64,000 nucleotides of DNA from contig NZ_JAOTID010000004.1 in assembly GCF_026163695.1 (NCBI RefSeq), positions 1 through 64,000 of the forward strand, in the 5' to 3' direction. Made by a program: the position numbers and the translations under genes. Below are positions 6,464-13,697 of the stretch, in pieces. Under the pieces are notes generated by a model. That model worked only from the letters and a program-made list of their open reading frames with translations. It did no database searches and was not told the origin of the DNA. Position 1 is the first letter of the stretch; each line of letters starts with the position of its first letter. The stretch comes from Shumkonia mesophila. GTDB lineage: Bacteria; Pseudomonadota; Alphaproteobacteria; Rhodospirillales; Shumkoniaceae.

Positions 6464-7449
6464 GCCATGTGTTCGGTCCCGTGCCGTCGCGCCGCCTGGG
6501 GCGCTCGCTCGGCATCGACCTGGTGCCCCACAAGACCTGCTCGTTCGACTGCATCTACTGCCAGGTCGGGCGCACCACCGACAAGACCCTGGCGCGCCGC
6601 GAATGGGTGCCGCTGGAGGCCGTGCTGGCCGACCTCGCCCCCAGGCTCTCCAGCCATCCCGACTACATCACGCTGAGCGGCTCGGGCGAGCCGACGCTTT
6701 ATTCGCGCATCGGCGAGCTGATCGAGGCGGTCCGGGCGATGACCGCCATTCCCATCGCCGTGCTGACCAACGGCTCGCTGCTGTGGCAACCCGAGGTGCG
6801 CCGCGACCTCTTGGGGGCCTCGCTCGTCATCCCGTCGCTGGACGCCGGCGACGCCAAGATGTTTGCGGCGGTCAACCGGCCCCATCCCGACCTCGACTTC
6901 GATCGTATCGTGGACGGGCTCGCCGCCTTCCGCCGGGAGTTCACCGGCCAATACTGGCTGGAAGTCATGCTGCTGGCCGGCCACACCGCCATCGAGGCGG
7001 AAGTCCGCAAGATCGCCGCCCTCGTGGAGCGCATCGGGCCCGACCGCGTGCAGATCAACACCGCCACCCGCCCCACCGCCGAGACCTACGCCGAGGCTGC
7101 CATGCCGGCCCGCCTGCGCGCCCTGGCCAAGCTGTTTTCCTGCCCGGTCGATGTCATCGAGGACTACGACCACCGCAAGACCCGCACCGTGCTTTCTTCC
7201 GCCGACCGCACCAGCGTCTGCGAACTGCTCCGCCGGCGGCCGTGCACGGTCGAGGACATCGCCACGGCGCTGGGCTTCCATCGCCTGGAGGTCATCAAGC
7301 TGCTGGGCGAATTGCAGGACGAGGGCGCCGTCGGGCGCTGCCGGGCCGGCGGCCGGGTGTTCTACTTCGGGGTGCCGGAAGGGGGCCCAAAGCCTCCCTC
7401 GTCGAGGCCCCGCAAGACACGGGAGAGAATCCATGCCCACATCCGCTGA
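6460..7449 (+). CDS. Radical SAM protein with C-terminal winged-helix domain
   Basis: 329 residues. The radical SAM CX3CX2C motif is CSFDCIYC near residues 27-34, followed by the glycine motif YITLSGSGEPTLY. The start MSHVFGPVPSRRLGRSLGID is characteristic of a MoaA-like radical SAM family found beside C_GCAxxG_C_C and MinD genes. After about residue 245 comes an unrelated wHTH-like unit (SVCELLRRRPCTVEDIATALG, then VIKLLGELQDEGAVGR) that could bind nucleic acid or a partner. The substrate is unknown. It is coupled to the previous gene by an ATGA overlap. Confidence 0.85.
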   Translation: MSHVFGPVPSRRLGRSLGIDLVPHKTCSFDCIYCQVGRTTDKTLARREWVPLEAVLADLAPRLSSHPDYITLSGSGEPTLYSRIGELIEAVRAMTAIPIAVLTNGSLLWQPEVRRDLLGASLVIPSLDAGDAKMFAAVNRPHPDLDFDRIVDGLAAFRREFTGQYWLEVMLLAGHTAIEAEVRKIAALVERIGPDRVQINTATRPTAETYAEAAMPARLRALAKLFSCPVDVIEDYDHRKTRTVLSSADRTSVCELLRRRPCTVEDIATALGFHRLEVIKLLGELQDEGAVGRCRAGGRVFYFGVPEGGPKPPSSRPRKTRERIHAHIR

Positions 7450-7465
7450 ACCTGAAGCGTCCCTC

Positions 7466-7590
7466 TTCGCCCTTCAGGGGGGAGAGGGAGGGGCCCGCGC
7501 CGAAGGCGTGGGAGGGTGAGGTGGGCTGGCGCCGTCGCCTGAGGCTCCCCCACCTCACCCCACCCTCTCCGCCCCCGAGGGCGGAGAGGG
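7466..7590. repeat. Palindromic intergenic repeat element
   Basis: The gap before the Mrp gene holds nested inverted repeats. GGGTGAGGTGGG (7514-7525) pairs with CCCACCTCACCC (7549-7560). CCCTCTCCGCCC-ccga-GGGCGGAGAGGG (7563-7590) is a perfect 12-base stem. The left part CTTCGCCCTTCAGGGGGGAGAGGG looks like a degenerate copy of the same ends. This has the form of the mobile palindromic elements seen between genes in many alphaproteobacteria. It separates the Mrp gene from the tightly coupled genes upstream. Confidence 0.65.
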
Positions 7591-7633
7591 AACATGTCGG
7601 AGCGCGGCACCCGCGGGATCAGGAGGAAAAGCC

Positions 7634-8452
7634 ATGAACACACCCGTCCCCATGCCCGGCGTCCACGCGCTGATCGCCGTCGCCTCGGGCAAGGGCGGCG
7701 TCGGCAAGTCGACGGTGGCCGCCAACCTCGCCGCCGCCTTCGCGGCGCGCGGCCGCCGCGTCGGGCTGCTCGACGCCGACATCTACGGCCCCTCGATCCC
7801 GCGCATGATGGGCATCGGCGGCACGCCGATGGCGGCCGACGGCGATCGCATCCAGCCGCTGGTCAGCCACGGCATCGCCTGCATGTCGATCGGCTTCGTG
7901 GTCGGCGAGGCCGATCCCGTCGTCTGGCGCGGCCCGCTGGTGGCGCGAACGCTGGAGCAGTTGCTGGCCGAGGTCGACTGGGGCCCGCTGGACGTGCTGG
8001 TCATCGACCTGCCGCCGGGCACCGGCGACGCCCAGCTGACCCTGGCGCAGCGGGCGCCGCTTTCGGGCGCCGTCATCGTCTCGACGCCGCAGGACATCGC
8101 GCTTGCCGCCGCCCGCAAGGGGCTGCACATGTTCGAGAAGGTCGACGTCCCGGTGCTCGGCCTCATCGAGAACATGAGCTACTTCATCTGCCCCCATTGC
8201 GGCGCCCGCACCGACATTTTCGCGCACGGCGGCGCCAAGCGCGAGGCGGAGCGCCTGGGCGTGCCCTTCCTGGGCGAGATCCCGCTCGATGTCCGCATCC
8301 GCGAGACTTCCGACGCCGGCACCCCCATCGTCATCGCCGAGCCGGAAAGCCCGCAGGCGCAGGCCTTCCTGTCCATCGCCGACGGCCTCTGGGCCGGGAT
8401 CGCGCCGGAGCAGGACGGCAAGGCCGGCCCCGGCGAACGGGTTCAGTTGTAG
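7634..8452 (+). CDS. Mrp/NBP35-family Fe-S cluster carrier ATPase
   Basis: 272 residues of the Mrp (ApbC/Nbp35) group of P-loop ATPases that carry [4Fe-4S] clusters to apoproteins. Walker A is ASGKGGVGKST, followed by VGLLDADIYGPSIPRMMG, VIDLPPGTGDAQLTL and ENMSYFICPHCGARTDIF, whose CxxC binds the bridging cluster. It lacks the N-terminal DUF59 domain of longer Mrp proteins. Orp-type clusters of sulfate reducers also include such an ATPase beside the two Fe-S MinD proteins, which supports reading this region as one system. Its 3' end overlaps the convergent CGGC gene by 10 bases. Confidence 0.9.
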   Translation: MNTPVPMPGVHALIAVASGKGGVGKSTVAANLAAAFAARGRRVGLLDADIYGPSIPRMMGIGGTPMAADGDRIQPLVSHGIACMSIGFVVGEADPVVWRGPLVARTLEQLLAEVDWGPLDVLVIDLPPGTGDAQLTLAQRAPLSGAVIVSTPQDIALAAARKGLHMFEKVDVPVLGLIENMSYFICPHCGARTDIFAHGGAKREAERLGVPFLGEIPLDVRIRETSDAGTPIVIAEPESPQAQAFLSIADGLWAGIAPEQDGKAGPGERVQL

Positions 8453-8886
8453 GCCGCCTTGATGGCCTCCGATTCCTGGAGGAGCGGCCTGATCAGTTCC
8501 TCCATGTCGGTTTCCTTCCAGAACGGCAGCCGCTCGTGGACGTCGACGTACTTCTGGGGAATCGGGTGGGTGCCGACGACGACCGGCAGACCGAAGGCCG
8601 TTTCGATGAAAGCCTTGAAGCGCCGGATATCCGGGCACGGCGGATAGCCGACGATGAAACCGGTCGCCAGGTGGATGACCGTGGCGCCGTTCTTCTTGAA
8701 CTCCTCGGGAACAAGCTCGATGTTGCCGCCGGGGCAACCGCCGCAGCTGGTATAGCCGACGATTTCCACCGGCTCGGAGGCGGGATAGCGGGAGAACGCC
8801 CCAACCCTTTCCTTGAGCGCCCGAAAGCACTTCCCGCCGCCGCAATCGCGGTATCGGGCGCAGATGATGATTCCTATTTTTGTCAT
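8443..8886 (-). CDS. CGGC domain-containing protein
   Basis: 147 residues of the CGGC family, small proteins named for the motif seen here as YTSCGGCPGGN. Other cysteines lie in CARYRDCGGGKC near the N-terminus and in YPPCPDI. Such spacing is typical of metal or Fe-S binding, and the family is frequent in anaerobes and methanogens; its function is unknown. The gene faces the cluster, overlapping the end of mrp by 10 bases (8443-8452), so it is not in the same transcript, but cysteine content and neighbours suggest a related role. Confidence 0.82.
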   Translation of the reverse strand: MTKIGIIICARYRDCGGGKCFRALKERVGAFSRYPASEPVEIVGYTSCGGCPGGNIELVPEEFKKNGATVIHLATGFIVGYPPCPDIRRFKAFIETAFGLPVVVGTHPIPQKYVDVHERLPFWKETDMEELIRPLLQESEAIKAAYN

Positions 8887-9057
8887 TGGGGAATTCTTTC
8901 AGACCCTTCGAGTGGTCGATATCCTGGCACAAAAGTCAGACCATTCCAGCCGGCGGCCGCGATTCTGTTTGGCTAACGCCATGCGTTCGAAATGGAAAGA
9001 TACATTATAACATATGGCACGAACGACGGCAGATCGATAGGCGTCTTGCGGCGGAGT
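8887..9057. other. Intergenic region beside the IS remnant
   Basis: About 170 bases between the CGGC gene and the recognisable transposase fragment. It contains an AT-rich patch (ATACATTATAACATATGG, 9000-9017) that could hold a promoter. No left-hand IS630 terminal repeat matching the right-hand ends is visible, so the remnant's 5' border is not defined. Confidence 0.4.
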
Positions 9058-9183
9058 CGGCCCCATAGCCCCGACTTCAACCCCATCGAGATGGCCTTCG
9101 CAAAGCTCAAAGGCCTTCCTCGAAAAGACCGCCGCCCGCCCCAGCCTGTGGGACGCCATTGCTCGAGTGATCGGGTAACGCCC
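9058..9183 (+). pseudogene. Decayed IS630-family transposase fragment with terminal repeat
   Basis: The reading HSPDFNPIEMAFAKLK (from about 9064) is the DDE catalytic block of IS630 transposases. At 9109-9111 an extra A (CTCAAAGGCC instead of the expected CTCAAGGCC) shifts the frame; the next frame then reads AFLEKTAARPSLWDAIARVIG to a TAA at 9176-9178. The usual terminal FTP.ECENYFAAAGYDRE block is missing, and the sequence joins straight to the end sequence CGAGTGATCGGGTAACGCCC-TA, nearly identical to positions 54-76. Frameshift, internal deletion and loss of the 5' part make it non-functional. Confidence 0.8.
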
Positions 9184-9686
9184 TAGCTTGGCGGCGAACG
9201 GTCCCGCCCCCTCCAAAACCTTCCGGGACAAGCAGGACGGCTGCCTCTAGGCCGTGCTTACGCCGTAGAGGACGTGCTGCGCCCGTCCCTTCTGCGCCTC
9301 CGCATTTCCTTTGAATTTTCTGAAATAATCAAAAGGATATAATCCGACGCAATCGGGGTATGTCTACGCCAATAGTAGTAATCAAAAAGCATTATCTTAG
9401 TATTAAATGGCAATTCATATATCCTTTTTTGCAATATTCCTAATTTTTATTAAGTCTATCATGCGAATTGTAGTCATTTTCCAAACTATAATTCTGGTGG
9501 CCCATGCACGAATCATTGCACCACGAGATCGAATGGCTGGACGAACGTGGCTGGGAGAGTAGCGAGGAGATGCCGCCCCCGGGCGAACGACCGGGCATGC
9601 CACAACATTGTCACACCATTGCCCAGGAGATGCCCCAGCCACCGGCACAACTCCCTCTCAAGAGCATCGAGAGAGGGAGATCAAGC
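9184..9686. other. AT-rich leader upstream of the sigma factor gene
   Basis: A 500-base stretch without a convincing gene. The part 9300-9500 is markedly AT-rich for this genome (e.g. GGATATAATCC at 9333-9343, ATTCATATATCC at 9412-9423) and probably holds promoters for the sigma factor gene. An open frame reaches back to an ATG at 9504, but its first 61 codons are low-complexity and not like EcfG proteins. No perfect GGAAC-N16/17-CGTT stress promoter was found here. Confidence 0.4.
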
Positions 9687-10304
9687 GTGCCGATCCACAC
9701 TTCCCTTCAGCAGCGTGCCTCCACTCCCCTTGATCTCGCCGACGGCGATCTGGAATCGCACATCCGGGCGCTGCGGCGGTACGCGCGGGCCCTGACGGCG
9801 AACCCGGACGACGCCGACGATCTTGTCCAGGAAACCCTGAAAAGGGCGCTGACCTATCTGGACAGCGGCGGCGAGATCCGCAACTTGCGCTACTATCTGC
9901 TCACCATCCTGCATCACGCCCGGATCGACCTCGCCAAGCGCGAGTCCCGGGGGGGCGAGCATATCCCCTTCGATGCCTGTCTCTTCCTTGCTTCCGGCCC
10001 CAATCAGTCCGACCGTCTCGTCTGCAGCGAAGCCGTGGACGCCATCAACCGCCTGCCCGAAGAGCAGCGCGCGGTGATCCTGCTGATCGGCTTCGAGGGA
10101 CTGGCCTATCAGGAAGTGGCCGACGTGCTGCAAATTCCCATCGGCACAGTGATGTCGCGCCTCAGCCGGGCGAGAAAGAACCTTCGCAAGATCCTCCGTC
10201 TCGAGGACATCTCGGTGGACCTCGTCTCGACCCAGCTGGAGGGCGGGTACATCCCGGAATCGTCGTCGCGCAGCAAGGTTGCGCTTTCCTCCGACACGGC
10301 CTAG
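9687..10304 (+). CDS. ecfG: EcfG-type general stress response sigma factor
   Basis: 205 residues in two-domain ECF sigma arrangement. Region 2 is LRRYARALTANPDDADDLVQETLKRALTYL; region 4 is INRLPEEQRAVILLIGF plus the HTH YQEVADVLQIPIGTVMSRLSRARKNL. EcfG factors drive alphaproteobacterial stress genes from GGAAC-N16/17-CGTT promoters and are held by NepR until phosphorylated PhyR titrates it. GTG at 9687 is chosen because GAGAGGGAGA stands just before it; an ATG at 9504 would add 61 atypical residues. The gene is convergent with the kinase gene and about 2.7 kb from nepR-phyR, not in the common nepR-ecfG operon. Confidence 0.82.
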   Translation: MPIHTSLQQRASTPLDLADGDLESHIRALRRYARALTANPDDADDLVQETLKRALTYLDSGGEIRNLRYYLLTILHHARIDLAKRESRGGEHIPFDACLFLASGPNQSDRLVCSEAVDAINRLPEEQRAVILLIGFEGLAYQEVADVLQIPIGTVMSRLSRARKNLRKILRLEDISVDLVSTQLEGGYIPESSSRSKVALSSDTA

Positions 10305-10331
10305 GCGATCGGGGGCCGCGGCAGGCGCGCT

Positions 10332-12170
10332 TCACGCGGCGCTTGCCGCCCCCGTTCCGCGCAAGGCCAGTTCGCGACTGGGGGCGGGCAGTTCGCGCCG
10401 GTCGCCATCCCCGGTCAGCTTGGCAATGCCGAAGCGGACCTTGAGGGTCATGCCGGGCGGCCCCGAAATCGCCAAATCGCCGCCGATCTGGCGGGCGAAG
10501 GCCTGGATCAGGTGAAGCCCCAGGTGGCGGTTGGATTGATCCGGATCGGACAGCGGCGGCCCGACCCCGTCGTCGGAGACGGTCAGCACCGCCTGCCCGG
10601 TCGCCCCATTCAGGGCAAGGCGCACCGAGATCTTGCCGGGCCGTCCGTCCGGGAAGGCGTGCTTCATGGCGTTGGTGATCGCCTCGGTTACCAGGAGCGC
10701 CACGGGGACGGCCCAGTCGGAGACGATGGTCATCTCGGGAATGTCGACCTGGAGCGAGACGCGGCGCCGGGCGTCCGACAGGCTGTTGACGAGCGTCCGG
10801 CACAGTTCCGTCATGAACATCTGCAAGGGAACCACACGCACGTCGTCGGCCTCGTAAAGGTAGCGGTGAACGAGCGCCAGGGCGCGCACCCGCATCTTGA
10901 CGTCTTCCAGCGCGTTGCGCGCATCGGGCTCGGCGACCGACTTGCCATGGAGGTTGAGAAGGCTGCTGACGATCTGCAGGTTGTTCTTGACCCGGTGATG
11001 GATTTCCTTGAGCAGGATGTCCTTTTGCTGCACCGATCGGGACAGTTCCTCCTCGCGGGCCTCGATGCGGCCGGCCATGAGCATCATGGTTTCGCCGAGG
11101 CTGCGCAGTTCGCTCGGCGCCTCGTTCAGGTTGAAATCCGCCACCGCGTAGTCGCCGCCGGCGAGCGCCTGGGCCATCCTTCTCAGCGTCATGATCCAGC
11201 GGGTGATCAAAAGCCTGGTTCCCAGCCACGCCGCGGCGATGCCGGTCCACCAAATGCCGCAGACGCTCAGGATGCGGGTCACCAGGTCCTTCTCGATCCA
11301 ACCCAGGGCGGTCGCCGCGGGAACGCCGAACAGAACCGTCACGTTGCCGTGCGGAAGCGCGACGCTGCTGTAGACGCGGCGCACCTCGTCGTTGCCGATC
11401 GCCTCGAAGTCGACCAGCCGCCGGCCGACCACCTCGTCGATCAGATCCTGGCCGACCGCGAAGCGCAGGGTTTCGTTGCGCGACGGCCCCGATCCGGTCT
11501 TGGGCAGGGCCGGATTCCAGTTATCGAAGAAAAGGGCCCGATTGGCCAGCACGTTGCCGTTGCTGTCGAGAAGAAAAAAGACGCCGTCGGAGGGCAGGCG
11601 CGCCTCGTGCACGAAGGTCGTCAGCCAGTAGAGTTCGATGGACGCGCTCAGCACCCCTTCCAGCCGCCCGTCGTCGGCGAACACGGGCTGCGTGGCGATG
11701 ATCACCGGAAAAGGCGAATCCGGCGTGAACATGTAGTCGCTGAGCGAGAAGTCGCGCACCGCCGTGCGCTCCTGCAACTGCGCCTGGGCCGGCACCTTTT
11801 CGATGCTGTCGGCGGTCCAGCAAACCGGCCGGCCGTCGGCGTCGGAATAGACCAGGTTGGAAAACTCGCGGGAGTTTTCCAGGGTCTGCCTCAACAGGCG
11901 GGTGCAGTGATCGGCCTGCTGGCGCCGGATGACCTGTTCGTGGGCCAGCCGTTGCAGGACGCGACGGGTGTCGTCGAAAAACCGCCGTTCGTAGGTGGCC
12001 GCCAGCACCGCAAACTGGCGGACCGACAGCTTGGCCCGTTTGGTGTTTTCCGAAAAGGCGTCCCAGGCCAGGAACACGTTGAGAACGGTCGGGACCAGCA
12101 GGATGAACGTAAACAAAATCACCAGCCGCTGGGTCAGCGACCCGGTGGTGATGGGACGGGAAAACGCCAC
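10332..12170 (-). CDS. Membrane sensor histidine kinase, Cache-type sensor and HisKA_2/HWE-like transmitter
   Basis: 612 residues. TM1 is at about 15-36, then a large periplasmic sensor (about 40-290) of Cache type, TM2 about 296-323, a short HAMP-like linker, and a coiled coil (AREEELSRSVQQKDILLKEI). The phospho-acceptor block is HHRVKNNLQIVSSLLNLHGK with the His at 392, the HisKA_2 signature. The HATPase part has TEAITNAMKHAFPDG, SDDGVGPP and HLGLHLIQAFARQIGG. Kinases of this class feed PhyR in the general stress response. It lies 29 bases downstream of phyR in the same direction, so is probably the cognate kinase. Confidence 0.85.
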   Translation of the reverse strand: MAFSRPITTGSLTQRLVILFTFILLVPTVLNVFLAWDAFSENTKRAKLSVRQFAVLAATYERRFFDDTRRVLQRLAHEQVIRRQQADHCTRLLRQTLENSREFSNLVYSDADGRPVCWTADSIEKVPAQAQLQERTAVRDFSLSDYMFTPDSPFPVIIATQPVFADDGRLEGVLSASIELYWLTTFVHEARLPSDGVFFLLDSNGNVLANRALFFDNWNPALPKTGSGPSRNETLRFAVGQDLIDEVVGRRLVDFEAIGNDEVRRVYSSVALPHGNVTVLFGVPAATALGWIEKDLVTRILSVCGIWWTGIAAAWLGTRLLITRWIMTLRRMAQALAGGDYAVADFNLNEAPSELRSLGETMMLMAGRIEAREEELSRSVQQKDILLKEIHHRVKNNLQIVSSLLNLHGKSVAEPDARNALEDVKMRVRALALVHRYLYEADDVRVVPLQMFMTELCRTLVNSLSDARRRVSLQVDIPEMTIVSDWAVPVALLVTEAITNAMKHAFPDGRPGKISVRLALNGATGQAVLTVSDDGVGPPLSDPDQSNRHLGLHLIQAFARQIGGDLAISGPPGMTLKVRFGIAKLTGDGDRRELPAPSRELALRGTGAASAA

Positions 12171-12199
12171 GGCTCATCCCCCGCGCGGGCCCGGCCGCC

Positions 12200-13105
12200 T
12201 CAGCACACCGTACCGGGGATCGGGGGCTTCCTCTGCGAAAGCAGCGCCTGATAGATGGTCACCCTCAGGACATCCGGTTCGAACGGCTTGGTCACCAGAT
12301 AGGCCGGCTCGCGGCGCGCCCCGGTCAGCAGCCGTTCCGGATAGGCCGTGACGAACACCACCGGCACATCGCGCGTGCGGTGGATTTCCGCCACCGCGTC
12401 GATGCCCGAGCTGCCGTCGCCCAGCTGGATGTCGGCCAGGATGATGCCCGGCCGCCTGCGCATTGCCAGGGCGACCGCTTCGTCCTTCGTCGCCGCGGTG
12501 CCGATCACGTCATGGCCCATCTCGCTGACGATATCGCTGAGATCGAACGCGATGATGGGCTCGTCTTCGATGATCAGGACCGACGTCGCCGCCTGGTCGT
12601 TGAGCTCGATGCGGGCGGCGGTCAACTCGATTTCCGCCTCCTCCGGAGACATCTCCATGATCGCCGCCGCCTCGTCCAGGGAAAACCCTTCCACCGCCGT
12701 CAGCAGCAGCACCTGGCGCCGGCGGGAGGAAAGCCCGTGCAGCGGGTCCAGGGGTTCGCCGGCCGTCGGGTCGGGTGGAAGGTCGCTGGGAAAGATCGGC
12801 TCGGCGATCCTCGTCCACGTCTGGTGGAACAGATGATAGAGCTGAAGCCGGCGGAAGAGGCCGGGGCGAAGGCTTTCCGGCTCTTCCACCAGCGCCTCCA
12901 GGCAGATCCTCACGTAACGGTCGCCCGCCTCCTGCGAGCCGGCGAGCGCCCGGGCATACCGCCTCAGATACGGGATGTGGCGGACGATGTCATTTCGCGG
13001 ATGGGCTTCCCCCGCCGCCCCCAGCGACGGGCCGGGGCGCCCCAGCGCCAAGTTGCTTCCGGGCACGCTGGTCCGGGCCCGTGGACTGCGATGGGTTCCT
13101 TCCAT
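12200..13105 (-). CDS. phyR: PhyR-type general stress response regulator (sigma-like domain + receiver)
   Basis: 301 residues. The N-terminal half mimics an ECF sigma factor (HIPYLRRYARALAGSQEAGDRYV; LLLTAVEGFSLDEAAAIMEMSPEEAE). The C-terminal half is a receiver with acidic pocket EDE, phospho-Asp 225 in ILADIQLGDGSSG, and the FVTAYPERLLTG segment typical of PhyR receivers. When phosphorylated, PhyR binds NepR through the sigma-like part and frees EcfG. The ATG at 13105 has AAGGA eight bases upstream. That start is inside nepR, giving a 116-base overlap. Cys ends the protein. Confidence 0.9.
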   Translation of the reverse strand: MEGTHRSPRARTSVPGSNLALGRPGPSLGAAGEAHPRNDIVRHIPYLRRYARALAGSQEAGDRYVRICLEALVEEPESLRPGLFRRLQLYHLFHQTWTRIAEPIFPSDLPPDPTAGEPLDPLHGLSSRRRQVLLLTAVEGFSLDEAAAIMEMSPEEAEIELTAARIELNDQAATSVLIIEDEPIIAFDLSDIVSEMGHDVIGTAATKDEAVALAMRRRPGIILADIQLGDGSSGIDAVAEIHRTRDVPVVFVTAYPERLLTGARREPAYLVTKPFEPDVLRVTIYQALLSQRKPPIPGTVC

Positions 13106-13319
13106 GTTTACGTTCCTTCGCATCGAGTTTGGCCTGGCAAAGACGCACAAGTTCGGCGAGCTTGGGCGGCAGGGGGGCGTCGAGCACGTCCCGGTAAAGG
13201 GTGTCGAGTTCGGTCTTCAACCAGCGATCGAGGGAGTCATCGAAGCGATAGGCGGCGGTGCCGCCTTTTTCGGTCCGGCTCCCGCGCGGCTTCCACGGCC
13301 TGAACGCGCTATCCAACAT
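12990..13319 (-). CDS. nepR: NepR-type anti-sigma factor
   Basis: 109 residues. The core FDDSLDRWLKTELDTLYRDVLDAPLPPKLAELVRLCQAKLDA has the two-helix NepR pattern (L..LYddV...PlP..l..L). NepR holds EcfG inactive and is captured by phosphorylated PhyR. Beyond residue 65 is a Gly/Pro/Arg-rich tail (about 45 residues), longer than in most NepR proteins, encoded in the part overlapping phyR. The ATG at 13319 follows a weak AGGGTG site. It is first in the leftward operon nepR-phyR-kinase. Confidence 0.8.
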   Translation of the reverse strand: MLDSAFRPWKPRGSRTEKGGTAAYRFDDSLDRWLKTELDTLYRDVLDAPLPPKLAELVRLCQAKLDAKERKHGRNPSQSTGPDQRARKQLGAGAPRPVAGGGGGSPSAK

Positions 13320-13498
13320 TTGACACCCTATCCCATGTCAATTCGGCGGCAGTGACGCGAGGCCCAACCTCGCGGCCCGGGTTTGCCCCGCGGTCATCTT
13401 TTCGATTAGCCCTGTCTGACAAGACCAGCCGGCGGGTGAAATTATTCCGTAATAATATGCGCCGTCCGGCCGATCGCTCCCGAAGGGGAATAACCGTT

Positions 13499-13526
13499 GG
13501 AACCGCTCGGTCTATGGGAGCGTTCC
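13499..13526 (+). promoter_or_regulatory. EcfG-type stress promoter, possibly bidirectional
   Basis: On the plus strand GGAAC (13499-13503), 17 bases, then CGTT (13521-13524) is a perfect match to the EcfG consensus GGAAC-N16/17-CGTT. On the minus strand the same segment reads GGAAC (13526-13522), 17 bases, GGTT (13504-13501), one mismatch. Rightward it would serve the small RNA candidate and the PRC-barrel gene; leftward it could feed nepR-phyR-kinase about 200 bases away, the usual autoregulatory loop. The match is read directly; activity is inferred. Confidence 0.7.
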
Positions 13527-13530
13527 TTCT

Positions 13531-13594
13531 CGCGATCTTACCTCCCTGCAACATCGGACTGGCCCCCGCAAGCTTCGGCTTCGGGGGCCTTTTT
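13531..13594 (+). ncRNA. Candidate stress-induced small RNA with C-rich anti-Shine-Dalgarno segment
   Basis: Transcription from the EcfG-type promoter should start near 13530 and stop at the strong terminator ending at 13594, giving an RNA of about 65 nt. Its single-stranded 5' part contains UUACCUCCCUGC, complementary to Shine-Dalgarno sequences (AGGGAGGU). Caulobacter GsrN is a known precedent: a sRNA controlled by the general stress sigma factor that acts by a C-rich loop. Alternatively this is a leader attenuator of the PRC-barrel gene. No sequence homology to GsrN is claimed. Confidence 0.5.
13561..13594 (+). terminator. Rho-independent terminator with UUCG tetraloop
   Basis: GGCCCCCG(C)AAGC-TTCG-GCTTCGGGGGCC followed by TTTTT (13590-13594). 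The stem has 12 pairs with a single bulged C and an extra-stable UUCG loop. It lies between the EcfG promoter at 13499 and the PRC-barrel start at 13698, so it ends a short transcript rather than a preceding gene. Confidence 0.85.
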
Positions 13595-13697
13595 CCGATC
13601 CGGACGGGCGGGACCGCCGGGATCGGGAATATTGCAAGCCGCCCGGGAGTCTTCTTTCGGCAAGCCCCACGCCGTCGCGCCGTTGGAGGAGGAGATC

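Noticed and set aside
8899-9231. A 110-codon minus-strand frame across the IS630 relic
   Set aside because: The plus strand carries recognisable transposase sequence in this place; the minus frame has no family features or ribosome site.
9504-9686. Extending the sigma factor gene back to the ATG at 9504
   Set aside because: The 61 added residues are unlike EcfG proteins and the ATG has only a weak ribosome site, whereas GTG 9687 follows GAGAGGGAGA.
12960-13020. Suspected frameshift between nepR and phyR
   Set aside because: Codon-by-codon reading shows phyR intact from 13105 to 12200; the large overlap with nepR is real in the sequence.
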